37,595 nt of DNA, from positions 1-37,595 of the IMG/VR virus record IMGVR_UViG_3300010883_000137; one strand, given 5' to 3'. A program made the translations under genes and the position numbers. Below are positions 16,120 to 24,082 of this stretch, one piece after another. The DNA comes from a virus. The first letter of the stretch is position 1. Each line of letters begins with the position of its first letter. The notes beneath the pieces were generated by a model, which had not been told where the DNA came from, did no database searches, and worked only from the letters and a program-made list of their open reading frames with translations.

Positions 16120-19100
16120 TTAACATGTTATTACTTCAGTTACCATTCCTGATGAATTTACACTTAATACTTGTGTTCCAATTTTATAGAAACCTGTGGT
16201 TGCAAAATTAGTTCCTGCTTCGTTTGTGTATAAAAAGCTATTAACTAAAGGGATTGAACCGCTTCCGCTAAAGTAGTAAGTATTTCCTATTGATGATCCA
16301 GCGCAAGCACCTGATCTAGTTGAGTTTACTGCTCCCCCTAGCAACATTGTGTATGTACACCCTTCACAACAAACTTCTTGTTCACTTGTTGAACTATAAC
16401 ATAACGCTATAATAGTTCCGCACGACGCACAATTTTGGCTCGACAATAAAAAACCTGCTGATTGTTCTCTTGAAATTCCGTCTATTTGATAAAATTGATT
16501 TACAGCTTTAGTTGTTAGAGAAGAATCTGAATATACAATTGTTGCTGTTGCAAACGTTGAAGCATCTAAGTAATAAATTGCATTAGGTCCTGTGCAACAA
16601 GCAATTTCATTTGTAGCTCCATACCTTAAACTAACACTTGTTGCAGTTGTATAATCGTATATTAAATATAAATATTGAGACGAAGAATTAATGTAAGTAA
16701 AATTCGCTGTGTAATACCCTGTGCTTGGATTTGTAATTGGTGTTGCTGTAGCCAAACTTGCATCGCTTAATAAAGCAGGTATTTGAGCTGACGTATATAA
16801 TGTATTTGAAACTAAATATTTAAAACTATCTGTTGATGAATCAAATATTAATGTATCAAAATCTATTTTATTAGAAGCCATATAAACAGTTGATCCTGAA
16901 GGCGGAAATAACCCTACAGAAGAATTACCTGTGTTACTATTATAATTAGACAATTGCAATGATCCAAATTCTATAAGCTCGCTAGATATAGAACTTGTAG
17001 TGGATCCATCTGTCCAATAATATTCATTGTGTATAAATTTTGTTTCGTCAGGAGGATTACCTACAGTTACTTGTACTACTGTTAATGATTGCGTAACAGG
17101 ACATGTAACTTTCCCTGAAAAAGTTATTGTTCCTGATGGAACTACCTCTAATGTAGCAGAAGTGGGAGTAGCGGCAGATTTTACAATAGAAACTGAACCT
17201 ATTCCTGTTGCGTTTACTGTCCCCGTTACTGCTCCCCATGTGTAATTTAATGTAGCTGTGCCAATAACATTGTAGTTAATTGTAAAACTTCCTTGTGCTG
17301 ATCCCAATAATATTTCAAAAATTGTAGTAGTAGAAAAATTACTTAATCCGAAAGAAGTTCCGCAATTTACTGATATGTTTGTAGATGATCCTGGTGATCC
17401 AGGATTTATATTGTCATTAGAAGACAAAACATATTCGTTCATATACGGGTCGTAACCTCCTAATTTTTGAGTAGAAAATTTTGTGTTAAACAAATCTCTA
17501 AAATAAGAACGCATTCCTGTTTCTGAAACTACAGACAGTTTATCTGTAGATATTTCGTTGTTACCTTTTAATTGTATTATTGCTCCTCTTTTAGCGTCAG
17601 CAAAATATCTATCAGGACCATAGGAAACAAAACTTTCTGGATTATTACTTATGCCAAACTCTTCTAGTCTTGCTATTTGAGTGCCTAAAACTGCGTTATT
17701 TGATACAACAGCGCCACCTCCATCAGATGTAGATAATAAATTTTTATTAGCTAATACATACGATATTCTGTCTTCTTGTAACACCAGTATATTTGTGTCT
17801 CTAGAGTGTAACACTTGTATTTCTCCAAAAGATTTTTCTAAATCTTTAAAATTAGTTACAGATAAATTAAATTCATTAAGCCTATTTATGTTTGTTTCTT
17901 CATTAAATATACCGCTGTATGTCAGGCCCGCATATCTGTCAGATTCTTTAAAATCTTCTTCAGAAACCGAAGTTACTCTTTGACCTAAATTAAATGAATA
18001 ACCATCTATTCTATCTTCTACCTTATAACTTTCTACTCCATTTCCAAATGAAAAACAATCAAATGTATCCAAATTGACAATACCTGGTAATGTTATACTT
18101 TGGTTTTGGTCTGTAGGTTCTGTACCTGATTGATGGTATCTAGTTGAGCTTATATTAAAAACTTGATCATTTTCATAATAAATATCGTTATCTATATCAA
18201 CAGGAACAGTTTCAAATATAATAGGAGAAGAAGCAAATGCTATAGTAATTCTTCCGTCTACCCTTGAAGATTCTCCTCTAGAACCTTTTGTACCACTTGA
18301 TAATAGTAATTTTAAACTAGTTGTAGGAGATGCTGGGTCGTTTATAAACTGATAATTATTTATACCAGGTTGAGCAAAATAACTTAAATTTTCATTCCCT
18401 ATAATTAAAGAAAAAACATTTTCATTAACAGTGTTGTCTGTACCGCTAGAAATACCTTCGGCAAAAGTTACATTTTCGTTAATACAAAATTCAGATAAAT
18501 TATTATAATTTTGACTTGCTGCTATTGTTCTCTTGTAAATATATTTTCTAGAACCTGTGGTACTATCTTTACCGTTTCTGTTAAATGTAAAATCAAACGA
18601 CACTCTACTTCCTTCAGGAATATCTACGTTAGTTGAAGCACTTCCGTCTGCAAGTACACTAAAACAATCTATTCTAATTTGTGGAAAACCACTTCTTTTA
18701 CCTGAAGTATTAGATTCTCTTCCAGAGTCAAAATTGTTTGCTTGTCCTTCTCCTAATGTTACTGCAAAATTATTAGGTATTATTTTCATATAAAGACCAG
18801 CTAATTCTGACGTATAAGGAGTGTTTCCTGCGTTTGCTGATTGAGTAATAAAATTTATAGCTTTGGCTTCTATTTCTAAAATTGTAGTTGTAACATAAGA
18901 GCTTAAGGGTCCATTTACATCAGTTTTAACAACTAATTCATCTCCTACAGTAGCTTTAGTTTGATTTTGAGCTTCTAATTTAAAATATATTGCATTGTCA
19001 ACAGTGTCTCTGTAAAATATATTACTGTATATTGTTTCATAAGTTGCTTCAGATCTTTTTGTAACAAACTTATATTTTTTAGCCCAACTTGGAGCAAGCA

Positions 19101-20964
19101 TTGTAGAAGGAATAGTTATTCTAATTGAGTTTGCGTTTACAGATTTATCCGCAGAAACAAATATTGTGTTTGTTGGTGAAACTAAAGCGGTTGAGCTTCT
19201 TAAATATTCATCCATATAAACAATCCCTACTTCATAGTTTCTATTACTATGTAAACTTTTATTATTACCTTGATTTATAAATTCAGAAGTAACCGTACTA
19301 ATATCAAAATAACCATACAGCTTAGTTGCTGGAGTGGTTGTTTCTTTATATTGCATTGATAAAATTTGAAAACCTATTATATTGCTAGAAGGGCTAGCTG
19401 TTATTAAAATACCCTGGTCAGTTCCAGTTATTCCGCTTTCTTCTTTTTGCCAAGCGTATGCTCCTGAATCTGTAGGAGAAGCAACTACAGTACAATTAAA
19501 TTGATCTGTTAAAGTAGACCCTAATGCACAATTTGCTACTGTTTGTATATATTGAACCTCTGATCCAATTCTAGATTTAAAAAATGTAGAAATTGCTAAA
19601 TCATACACACTTGCGTAATCTTGATCTAAAGTAAATTCAAAGTCTAAAGTTGTAGAAACTTGAAATGTCGGTATGTTTGATCCTGCCGGGCCTACATATT
19701 TTGTTCCCGAATAAACTACAGTAATAGACAAAAAAGCGCCTTCTTTTAATCCTTGTACTAATGCATCTGTTAAATCAATAGTAAATTTAGAATCAGGAAT
19801 TGTTTCACTTTGGCTAGGGTTTATAGTATATGTTATTCCGGTTGCCTTAGTGGCTGGTAAAGCAAAATTTAATATAGGTGCAGATATTAATTGTGTAGTA
19901 AAATTTAATTGATTAACTAAATTATATCCATCTATATAATTACCATACAATAATCTATTACCCATTATTGTTTGCGCCTTAGCTTTTCTAGGGACGTTAT
20001 CATAAAGTCTAGATAATTCACTAGAACCTAAAACTGTGTATATTTTACTATTTTGAAATTGTTGAGAAACAATTTGATTGTCCCCCCATCCTTGATCATT
20101 TTTTTTAAACTTTTCAATTACATTTATAATAGTGCTGTCTGAAAATTTAAAACATAAGTCTACACCTTTTACATCTATAGGACCTGTATTAAAATAAACC
20201 TCAACTGTGTTGTAGATATTCATCATACCTTCATTAGTGTAATCATCTATATTTAAACTAAATGCACCAGGTACAAAAGCAATATCTGTAAATTGAGATA
20301 ATGCACTATATTCATCATCTTGATACTGGTATCTATAAGAAAAACTAACCATTCTAGTTTCTAAATAATTTTCTTCTGTTCCAGAATTTAACAAAGTATA
20401 AGTAGGTGCAGCTATAGGAGGTTTAACAATCACATTTAATTGATCGTTAGTAACAACGTCAACATCAGCTACAGGGCTAGGATAGTTTCTAGTTACATTT
20501 ATTTTTCTAGGAGGATTTAAATCATCTGTAAAAAATAATAAATCTCCAATTTTATTTACGCCTGTAATAATATTTGTAGAACTAAAATTTAAAACGCTTG
20601 TAGATATAACGTGATAAATTAAACTGTTGTTAGATATGTTGAAAGAAACAATCATATCTACTTTCCCAGTGACAGAAGACTGTGCGTTATTAGAATCATG
20701 AACAAACCAATAAATAGTTTCGTTTGCTCCATCTTCATAAGCGCCAATACAAGTAGTAGTGCTTGCATCTAGTAACTCTACATTTTCATATAACAATGTA
20801 GTTAAAATGTCATTACCTTTAGAATTTTCTACTGAACCAATTTCTGTGGTTTCTGTAGAACCAAGGCGCACGTTTAATGCGTCTACATATTCTCCTGCCG
20901 GTAAAAGCCTTTCGTCGACAGACTTATTCATTCTGCCTTTAATAAAATTACTGTATGTTATCAT
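16120..20964 (-). CDS. Tail nozzle / muzzle protein (1614 aa)
   Basis: Main protein of the short tail, forming the nozzle below the ring proteins and the DNA exit channel. The N-terminus (residues 5-50: NFIKGRMNKS, DERLLPAGEYVDALNVRLGS, then GSVENSKGN) matches the start of the T7 gp12/P22 gp10-like and crAss-type muzzle family, recognised from memory. A beta-propeller-like body follows, with SYGPDRYFADAKRGAIIQLKGN-type sequence near residue 1110. An Ig-like insert lies about 1190-1310. The last 160 residues are cysteine-rich (CC, CASC, CCEGC) and contain two copies of a module also found in the next gene. The size fits crAss-type muzzles and is about twice that of T7 gp12. The start overlaps the ring-protein stop by four bases (ATGA). 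Confidence 0.75.
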   Translation of the reverse strand: MITYSNFIKGRMNKSVDERLLPAGEYVDALNVRLGSTETTEIGSVENSKGNDILTTLLYENVELLDASTTTCIGAYEDGANETIYWFVHDSNNAQSSVTGKVDMIVSFNISNNSLIYHVISTSVLNFSSTNIITGVNKIGDLLFFTDDLNPPRKINVTRNYPSPVADVDVVTNDQLNVIVKPPIAAPTYTLLNSGTEENYLETRMVSFSYRYQYQDDEYSALSQFTDIAFVPGAFSLNIDDYTNEGMMNIYNTVEVYFNTGPIDVKGVDLCFKFSDSTIINVIEKFKKNDQGWGDNQIVSQQFQNSKIYTVLGSSELSRLYDNVPRKAKAQTIMGNRLLYGNYIDGYNLVNQLNFTTQLISAPILNFALPATKATGITYTINPSQSETIPDSKFTIDLTDALVQGLKEGAFLSITVVYSGTKYVGPAGSNIPTFQVSTTLDFEFTLDQDYASVYDLAISTFFKSRIGSEVQYIQTVANCALGSTLTDQFNCTVVASPTDSGAYAWQKEESGITGTDQGILITASPSSNIIGFQILSMQYKETTTPATKLYGYFDISTVTSEFINQGNNKSLHSNRNYEVGIVYMDEYLRSSTALVSPTNTIFVSADKSVNANSIRITIPSTMLAPSWAKKYKFVTKRSEATYETIYSNIFYRDTVDNAIYFKLEAQNQTKATVGDELVVKTDVNGPLSSYVTTTILEIEAKAINFITQSANAGNTPYTSELAGLYMKIIPNNFAVTLGEGQANNFDSGRESNTSGKRSGFPQIRIDCFSVLADGSASTNVDIPEGSRVSFDFTFNRNGKDSTTGSRKYIYKRTIAASQNYNNLSEFCINENVTFAEGISSGTDNTVNENVFSLIIGNENLSYFAQPGINNYQFINDPASPTTSLKLLLSSGTKGSRGESSRVDGRITIAFASSPIIFETVPVDIDNDIYYENDQVFNISSTRYHQSGTEPTDQNQSITLPGIVNLDTFDCFSFGNGVESYKVEDRIDGYSFNLGQRVTSVSEEDFKESDRYAGLTYSGIFNEETNINRLNEFNLSVTNFKDLEKSFGEIQVLHSRDTNILVLQEDRISYVLANKNLLSTSDGGGAVVSNNAVLGTQIARLEEFGISNNPESFVSYGPDRYFADAKRGAIIQLKGNNEISTDKLSVVSETGMRSYFRDLFNTKFSTQKLGGYDPYMNEYVLSSNDNINPGSPGSSTNISVNCGTSFGLSNFSTTTIFEILLGSAQGSFTINYNVIGTATLNYTWGAVTGTVNATGIGSVSIVKSAATPTSATLEVVPSGTITFSGKVTCPVTQSLTVVQVTVGNPPDETKFIHNEYYWTDGSTTSSISSELIEFGSLQLSNYNSNTGNSSVGLFPPSGSTVYMASNKIDFDTLIFDSSTDSFKYLVSNTLYTSAQIPALLSDASLATATPITNPSTGYYTANFTYINSSSQYLYLIYDYTTATSVSLRYGATNEIACCTGPNAIYYLDASTFATATIVYSDSSLTTKAVNQFYQIDGISREQSAGFLLSSQNCASCGTIIALCYSSTSEQEVCCEGCTYTMLLGGAVNSTRSGACAGSSIGNTYYFSGSGSIPLVNSFLYTNEAGTNFATTGFYKIGTQVLSVNSSGMVTEVITC

Positions 20965-21884
20965 TTAAGCCACTTGTCTTGGCCTCTAAGATTCATTAAA
21001 AGTCTGCCTGGGTGGATGTCACTCAAACGAATTTTTGCATTTCTTAAAAGCGCTGATTTATCTTTCCTTGCTCTGTTTATAATATATTCTTGCACACCAA
21101 ATTTAGAATTTAAAATTACAAATTTAACATAAGCATATATATATTCTTCAAACATTTTATTTACAGTAACTTGTGAATCATTACCGTTTTCCATACCATC
21201 AGATACATACTCTAATATACATAATTGATTAGCCATTCCAGAACTAAAGTTTATAACACCCGCTTTTTTATCTATCTTATATGTAGGATTTGAATTTGCT
21301 GTTTCTGTATTTAAACCAAATCTTGCTCCTATTCCATAATCAAAATACCAAGCTCCGTCTACGTTCCATCCCGGTCTACCGTCGTAAGGACTTGCAGGAT
21401 TTAAATAAATTGATTTTTTTGTTCCCGCCATTCTTTCAGCATCTAATTGAGAAAACTCTGCTTGTAATACGTTTCCATCTTGATCAAATAATATTTTACA
21501 ATTGTTGTCTTGCAAATAACTTGATGCCCAATTAGTTTGAATATTTTCTGTTAAAGGAAATAATAAACCATCTTTGTATAAAGATATTCTTACGTAATTT
21601 ACATAATCAGGAGGTAGAATAAACCTTAAACTTGTGCATACGTCTAATTCTAATATTTTAATTTCTTTAAAGGCATCATAATTAAGTTCTTGTATAGCTC
21701 TTTTAGCATGAAATAAAACTTGATACCTTTCTACGTTATTTAATAATTCGTTATTACCAACATACATTAACATAAAGTTGTTTACTATCTCTTCTAATGA
21801 AACATATTGATAGCTACCCCAATTAGTGTTTTGAGGAGCTGTTCCTGAATTTTCATAATATTGATATCCTGTTAAGTACGCCAT
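20961..21884 (-). CDS. Ring/adaptor protein at head-tail interface (tail tube A-like)
   Basis: A 307-residue protein, probably one of the dodecameric rings that join the portal to the nozzle. The helical block NFMLMYVGNNELLNN with RYQVLFHAKRAIQELNYDAF (about residues 36-72), then LPPDYVNYVRISLYKDG, is characteristic of tail-adaptor proteins in the T7 gp11/P22 gp4 class and of stabilisation proteins in crAss-like phages (from memory). A C-terminal helical pair (EEYIYAYVKFVILNSKF) and a basic tail complete it. It lies directly upstream of the nozzle gene with a four-base overlap and two bases downstream of the other ring gene. Confidence 0.7.
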   Translation of the reverse strand: MAYLTGYQYYENSGTAPQNTNWGSYQYVSLEEIVNNFMLMYVGNNELLNNVERYQVLFHAKRAIQELNYDAFKEIKILELDVCTSLRFILPPDYVNYVRISLYKDGLLFPLTENIQTNWASSYLQDNNCKILFDQDGNVLQAEFSQLDAERMAGTKKSIYLNPASPYDGRPGWNVDGAWYFDYGIGARFGLNTETANSNPTYKIDKKAGVINFSSGMANQLCILEYVSDGMENGNDSQVTVNKMFEEYIYAYVKFVILNSKFGVQEYIINRARKDKSALLRNAKIRLSDIHPGRLLMNLRGQDKWLK

Positions 21885-21886
21885 AA

Positions 21887-22834
21887 TTAAGTTTGTTGTT
21901 GATCTTCTTTTGCTTCCTCGGTTGCACCAAATTTAGTAACCGACGGCTCTCTAATTGATATACCTGCGTATTGCAATATTCTGTTTACTAGCATAGGCTC
22001 ATCTGATTCTGGTAATTCAAAATCTTGATAATCTGCTGCAGTGTCATTAAACAATGGAGCGCCATCTTGCAATTGCACATACGTCCATTTAGGAGGTCTA
22101 GGAAATCTTATATACTGTGTTTTAATGTCTGCTGCACCTCGAATTGTGCTTGGATAAACAGTTATAGTGTTTCCTACCAAAGTTGTTGTAGCACCTCCTA
22201 AAACATACGCAGGGTATGTAGTATTTGGAGCGGTTAGATTTGAGTTAGTTAATCTAAATATTTTATTTTGCGTTACTCTTTCTACTTCTCTAATATTTGT
22301 AGAAGAATAAATAGAATAATTTTGAGCTGTTGTCATTATATCTGCACTTATACTTAAAAGATTATTACTATCTATAGCCGTAACATAAGCCTGAGTGGTG
22401 CTAGTGGTATTAACAACAAGACTACCTACGCTTACCGTAGAAGCAAAATTTTGCGTTGAATCATTTAATTTAAATGCAGTTGTCGCCCCGTCTGTTGTTC
22501 CAAAATCTAATAAATTTGAATAATAATAAATTTTATCTATAAGATAATAGTCTGAAGGAAGAGCGTAAGTATTTGCCACTCCTGTTTGAGATAAAAATGC
22601 TTCTACAGAAAAACTATCAATAACTTCAATTAATCCTTTAGTAATATCTGCGTATCCAGATCCAGATAATCTAGTGTTTTCTTTAGTTATTTGGCTATTG
22701 TATAGATAAAAATAATCTTCAAACAAATCCATTTGCGCTTGTGTAGCAAAAAGGTTAAAATCTGATGGAGATATATACCCGTAGTTGTTTTTATTTATTA
22801 TAGATAAAACTGAATTTCTAACAGAGTTAATCAT
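21887..22834 (-). CDS. Ring/tail stabilisation protein (315 aa)
   Basis: First gene of the tail operon. Residues 1-60 are helical (FNLFATQAQMDLFEDYFYLYN), a pattern seen in ring and stabilisation proteins of podoviruses. Residues about 115-175 hold a beta-rich insert (SVGSLVVNTTSTTQAYVTAI and following) like small inserted domains in other flavobacterial virion proteins. PRPPKWTYVQ and ESDEPMLVNRILQYAG lie near the C-terminus. It has its own TATCTTTG box 16 bases before the ATG and is isolated from the upstream gene by an intrinsic terminator. Assignment as a ring protein is based on these segments and on the order ring, ring, nozzle. Confidence 0.65.
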   Translation of the reverse strand: MINSVRNSVLSIINKNNYGYISPSDFNLFATQAQMDLFEDYFYLYNSQITKENTRLSGSGYADITKGLIEVIDSFSVEAFLSQTGVANTYALPSDYYLIDKIYYYSNLLDFGTTDGATTAFKLNDSTQNFASTVSVGSLVVNTTSTTQAYVTAIDSNNLLSISADIMTTAQNYSIYSSTNIREVERVTQNKIFRLTNSNLTAPNTTYPAYVLGGATTTLVGNTITVYPSTIRGAADIKTQYIRFPRPPKWTYVQLQDGAPLFNDTAADYQDFELPESDEPMLVNRILQYAGISIREPSVTKFGATEEAKEDQQQT

Positions 22835-22850
22835 TACTTATTGTTTTACA

Positions 22851-22858
22851 CAAAGATA
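22851..22858 (-). promoter_or_regulatory. -7 box TATCTTTG, tail operon promoter
   Basis: TATCTTTG matches TAnnTTTG and lies 16 bases upstream of the ring-protein ATG. It begins three bases downstream of the T-tract of the upstream terminator, so old transcription would end exactly where new transcription would begin. No TTG -33 box is found about 20 bases further upstream, because that position is the terminator stem. Confidence 0.5.
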
Positions 22859-22861
22859 AGC

Positions 22862-22893
22862 AAAAAAAAAGCACCCTATTTTTTTTAGGATGC
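22862..22893 (-). terminator. Intrinsic terminator after the decoration-protein gene
   Basis: On the - strand an 8-bp stem (GCATCCTA with TAGGGTGC, one G-U pair) encloses a seven-A loop and is followed by nine Ts. It lies 28 bases after the stop of the 95-residue gene, in the correct orientation to end that transcript. Confidence 0.8.
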
Positions 22894-22920
22894 TTTATCT
22901 TGTTTCAATCAATTTGCTAA

Positions 22921-23208
22921 TTACGAAAGGATTGTTACTGCTAAGCTAGTTACTGAAACTCCACCTGGAAGTTCAACTTTAACTACTGCGTTAGTCCAAG
23001 CCGTTTCTGCAGCTGATCTTAATGCATCGTTCATTGCCATTGCAAATCCTGAAGTTAATGCTACTCCTACCACAGCTAAGTGATGACTACCGTTGCCTAA
23101 ATGAATTTGAGCAGCAGTTGATGAATTAACGTCAGAATAAAGAACTTGGTCAGCGTTGATGTACACTTCACCTTCGTTCGATGTTTGTAAAGAAAGATAT
23201 TTTGCCAT
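22921..23208 (-). CDS. Small head-decoration / auxiliary capsid protein candidate
   Basis: A 95-residue protein beginning MAKYLSLQTSNEGEVYIN, beta-rich with an Ala-rich helix in the middle (about 55-73) and a hydrophobic C-terminus. Small proteins of this style next to the capsid gene are often head-decoration proteins, but I do not recognise a named family. It has its own promoter-like box and an 18-bp palindrome upstream and a strong terminator downstream, so it appears to be a single-gene transcription unit. That suggests abundant or separately timed expression, consistent with a virion coat component. The coding frame is firm; the role is inference. Confidence 0.55.
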   Translation of the reverse strand: MAKYLSLQTSNEGEVYINADQVLYSDVNSSTAAQIHLGNGSHHLAVVGVALTSGFAMAMNDALRSAAETAWTNAVVKVELPGGVSVTSLAVTILS

Positions 23209-23229
23209 GTTTAAAAAATTATGGATTTT

Positions 23230-23247
23230 ATAAGGAATATTCCTTAT
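23230..23247. repeat. 18-bp perfect palindrome upstream of the decoration gene
   Basis: ATAAGGAATATTCCTTAT reads identically on both strands. It starts two bases downstream of a TAnnTTTG box, so it covers the expected transcription start and the first leader bases of the 95-residue gene. It could be an operator for a dimeric repressor or a 5' stem protecting the message. Confidence 0.65.
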
Positions 23248-23249
23248 TG

Positions 23250-23257
23250 CAAAAATA
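23250..23257 (-). promoter_or_regulatory. -7 box TATTTTTG, decoration gene promoter
   Basis: TATTTTTG followed by C matches TAnnTTTG(C), just after the stop of the 249-residue gene and 41 bases before the decoration ATG. The palindrome follows immediately. The box lies in a T-rich stretch, so it is weaker evidence than the CTTTG boxes elsewhere. Confidence 0.35.
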
Positions 23258-23259
23258 AA

Positions 23260-24009
23260 CTATTTTTTTATCTTATTTTCTAGCAATTTTAATGATTCTA
23301 TGCCTTGATCTGACTGAAAGTAAGAAGCCACAATATAATATGGGTTTTCACCGTAAGGTATAGTTAGCATTTTTGTTTTATTTTGTTTTAAATTAAAATA
23401 AACGTCTTTGTTTTTATTTCTTAATGATAATAAATTAGCACTAAAAAATTTAACTACTTTATCTTGTAGCTCTAACATTGGGTCGTTTACTAAATTAATA
23501 AATTCTTTAGGCTCACGTTTTGAATATATTAAAACATCTCTTTTTAATTCAGGAGTTGTCATTTTTTCTGCTTTTACACCATATAAAACTCTGCCTATAC
23601 TTTCCAGTTTAGTAAGAGTCAAATCTCTAGCCATAAGCTGAGCGTCTAATTCAAAATTCATTGAGTCAAATTCTTCTGAAGCATCTCTTTCGTTATCAAC
23701 TTCGTTATAAATTTCTCCGTTACCTGGATGATACACTAAAAATTGCTGCAACACTGGATTAGTTCTAGGGACTCTTAAAAAGCCTTCTTCAAATAATATA
23801 GGTTCAATAATTGCATTACCATCTTGCTCATCTTCAAAAGGAGATTGTTGGTTTCTGGCATACCTTAAAGGTTTGTTGGTTTCGCCATCAAAATAAAGAA
23901 GAGGAGATCTTCTTGTGTTTCTAGATGATAGCATGTATGTTAATGGAGCGGATTTTCTTTTAAGTACGTATACTTTATCTTCCGATACTGTTTTTTTTGT
24001 GTTTTTCAT
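23260..24009 (-). CDS. Virion-region protein of unknown function (249 aa)
   Basis: A 249-residue soluble protein immediately downstream of the capsid gene. No enzymatic motif is seen. Its N-terminal part, with the pieces APLTYMLSSRNTRRSPLLYF, RYARNQQSPFEDEQDG and RVPRTNPVLQQFLVYHP (residues about 21-93), looks like a compact domain I have seen beside capsid genes in marine phages without a known role. The C-terminal half is helical and charged. A terminator lies between it and the capsid gene, so it is either expressed by read-through or from a promoter I cannot recognise in the A/T-rich leader. A head-completion or accessory role is possible. Confidence 0.5.
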   Translation of the reverse strand: MKNTKKTVSEDKVYVLKRKSAPLTYMLSSRNTRRSPLLYFDGETNKPLRYARNQQSPFEDEQDGNAIIEPILFEEGFLRVPRTNPVLQQFLVYHPGNGEIYNEVDNERDASEEFDSMNFELDAQLMARDLTLTKLESIGRVLYGVKAEKMTTPELKRDVLIYSKREPKEFINLVNDPMLELQDKVVKFFSANLLSLRNKNKDVYFNLKQNKTKMLTIPYGENPYYIVASYFQSDQGIESLKLLENKIKK

Positions 24010-24035
24010 TTGATATAATTTAATTTTTAATAATA

Positions 24036-24063
24036 ATAAAAAGGGGAGAAATTAATCTCCCCT
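24036..24063 (-). terminator. Intrinsic terminator after the major capsid gene
   Basis: On the - strand an 8-bp perfect stem, AGGGGAGA with TCTCCCCT, encloses the loop TTAATT and is followed by TTTTTATTATT. It starts about 20 bases after the capsid stop codon. The second half of the T-tract is broken by As, so some read-through into the next gene is likely. Confidence 0.8.
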
Positions 24064-24082
24064 AATTAAGTTTACTTAACTT

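Noticed and set aside
17027-17245. Short open frames on both strands inside the nozzle gene
   Set aside because: The main frame is continuous across the Ig-like insert; these are shadows.
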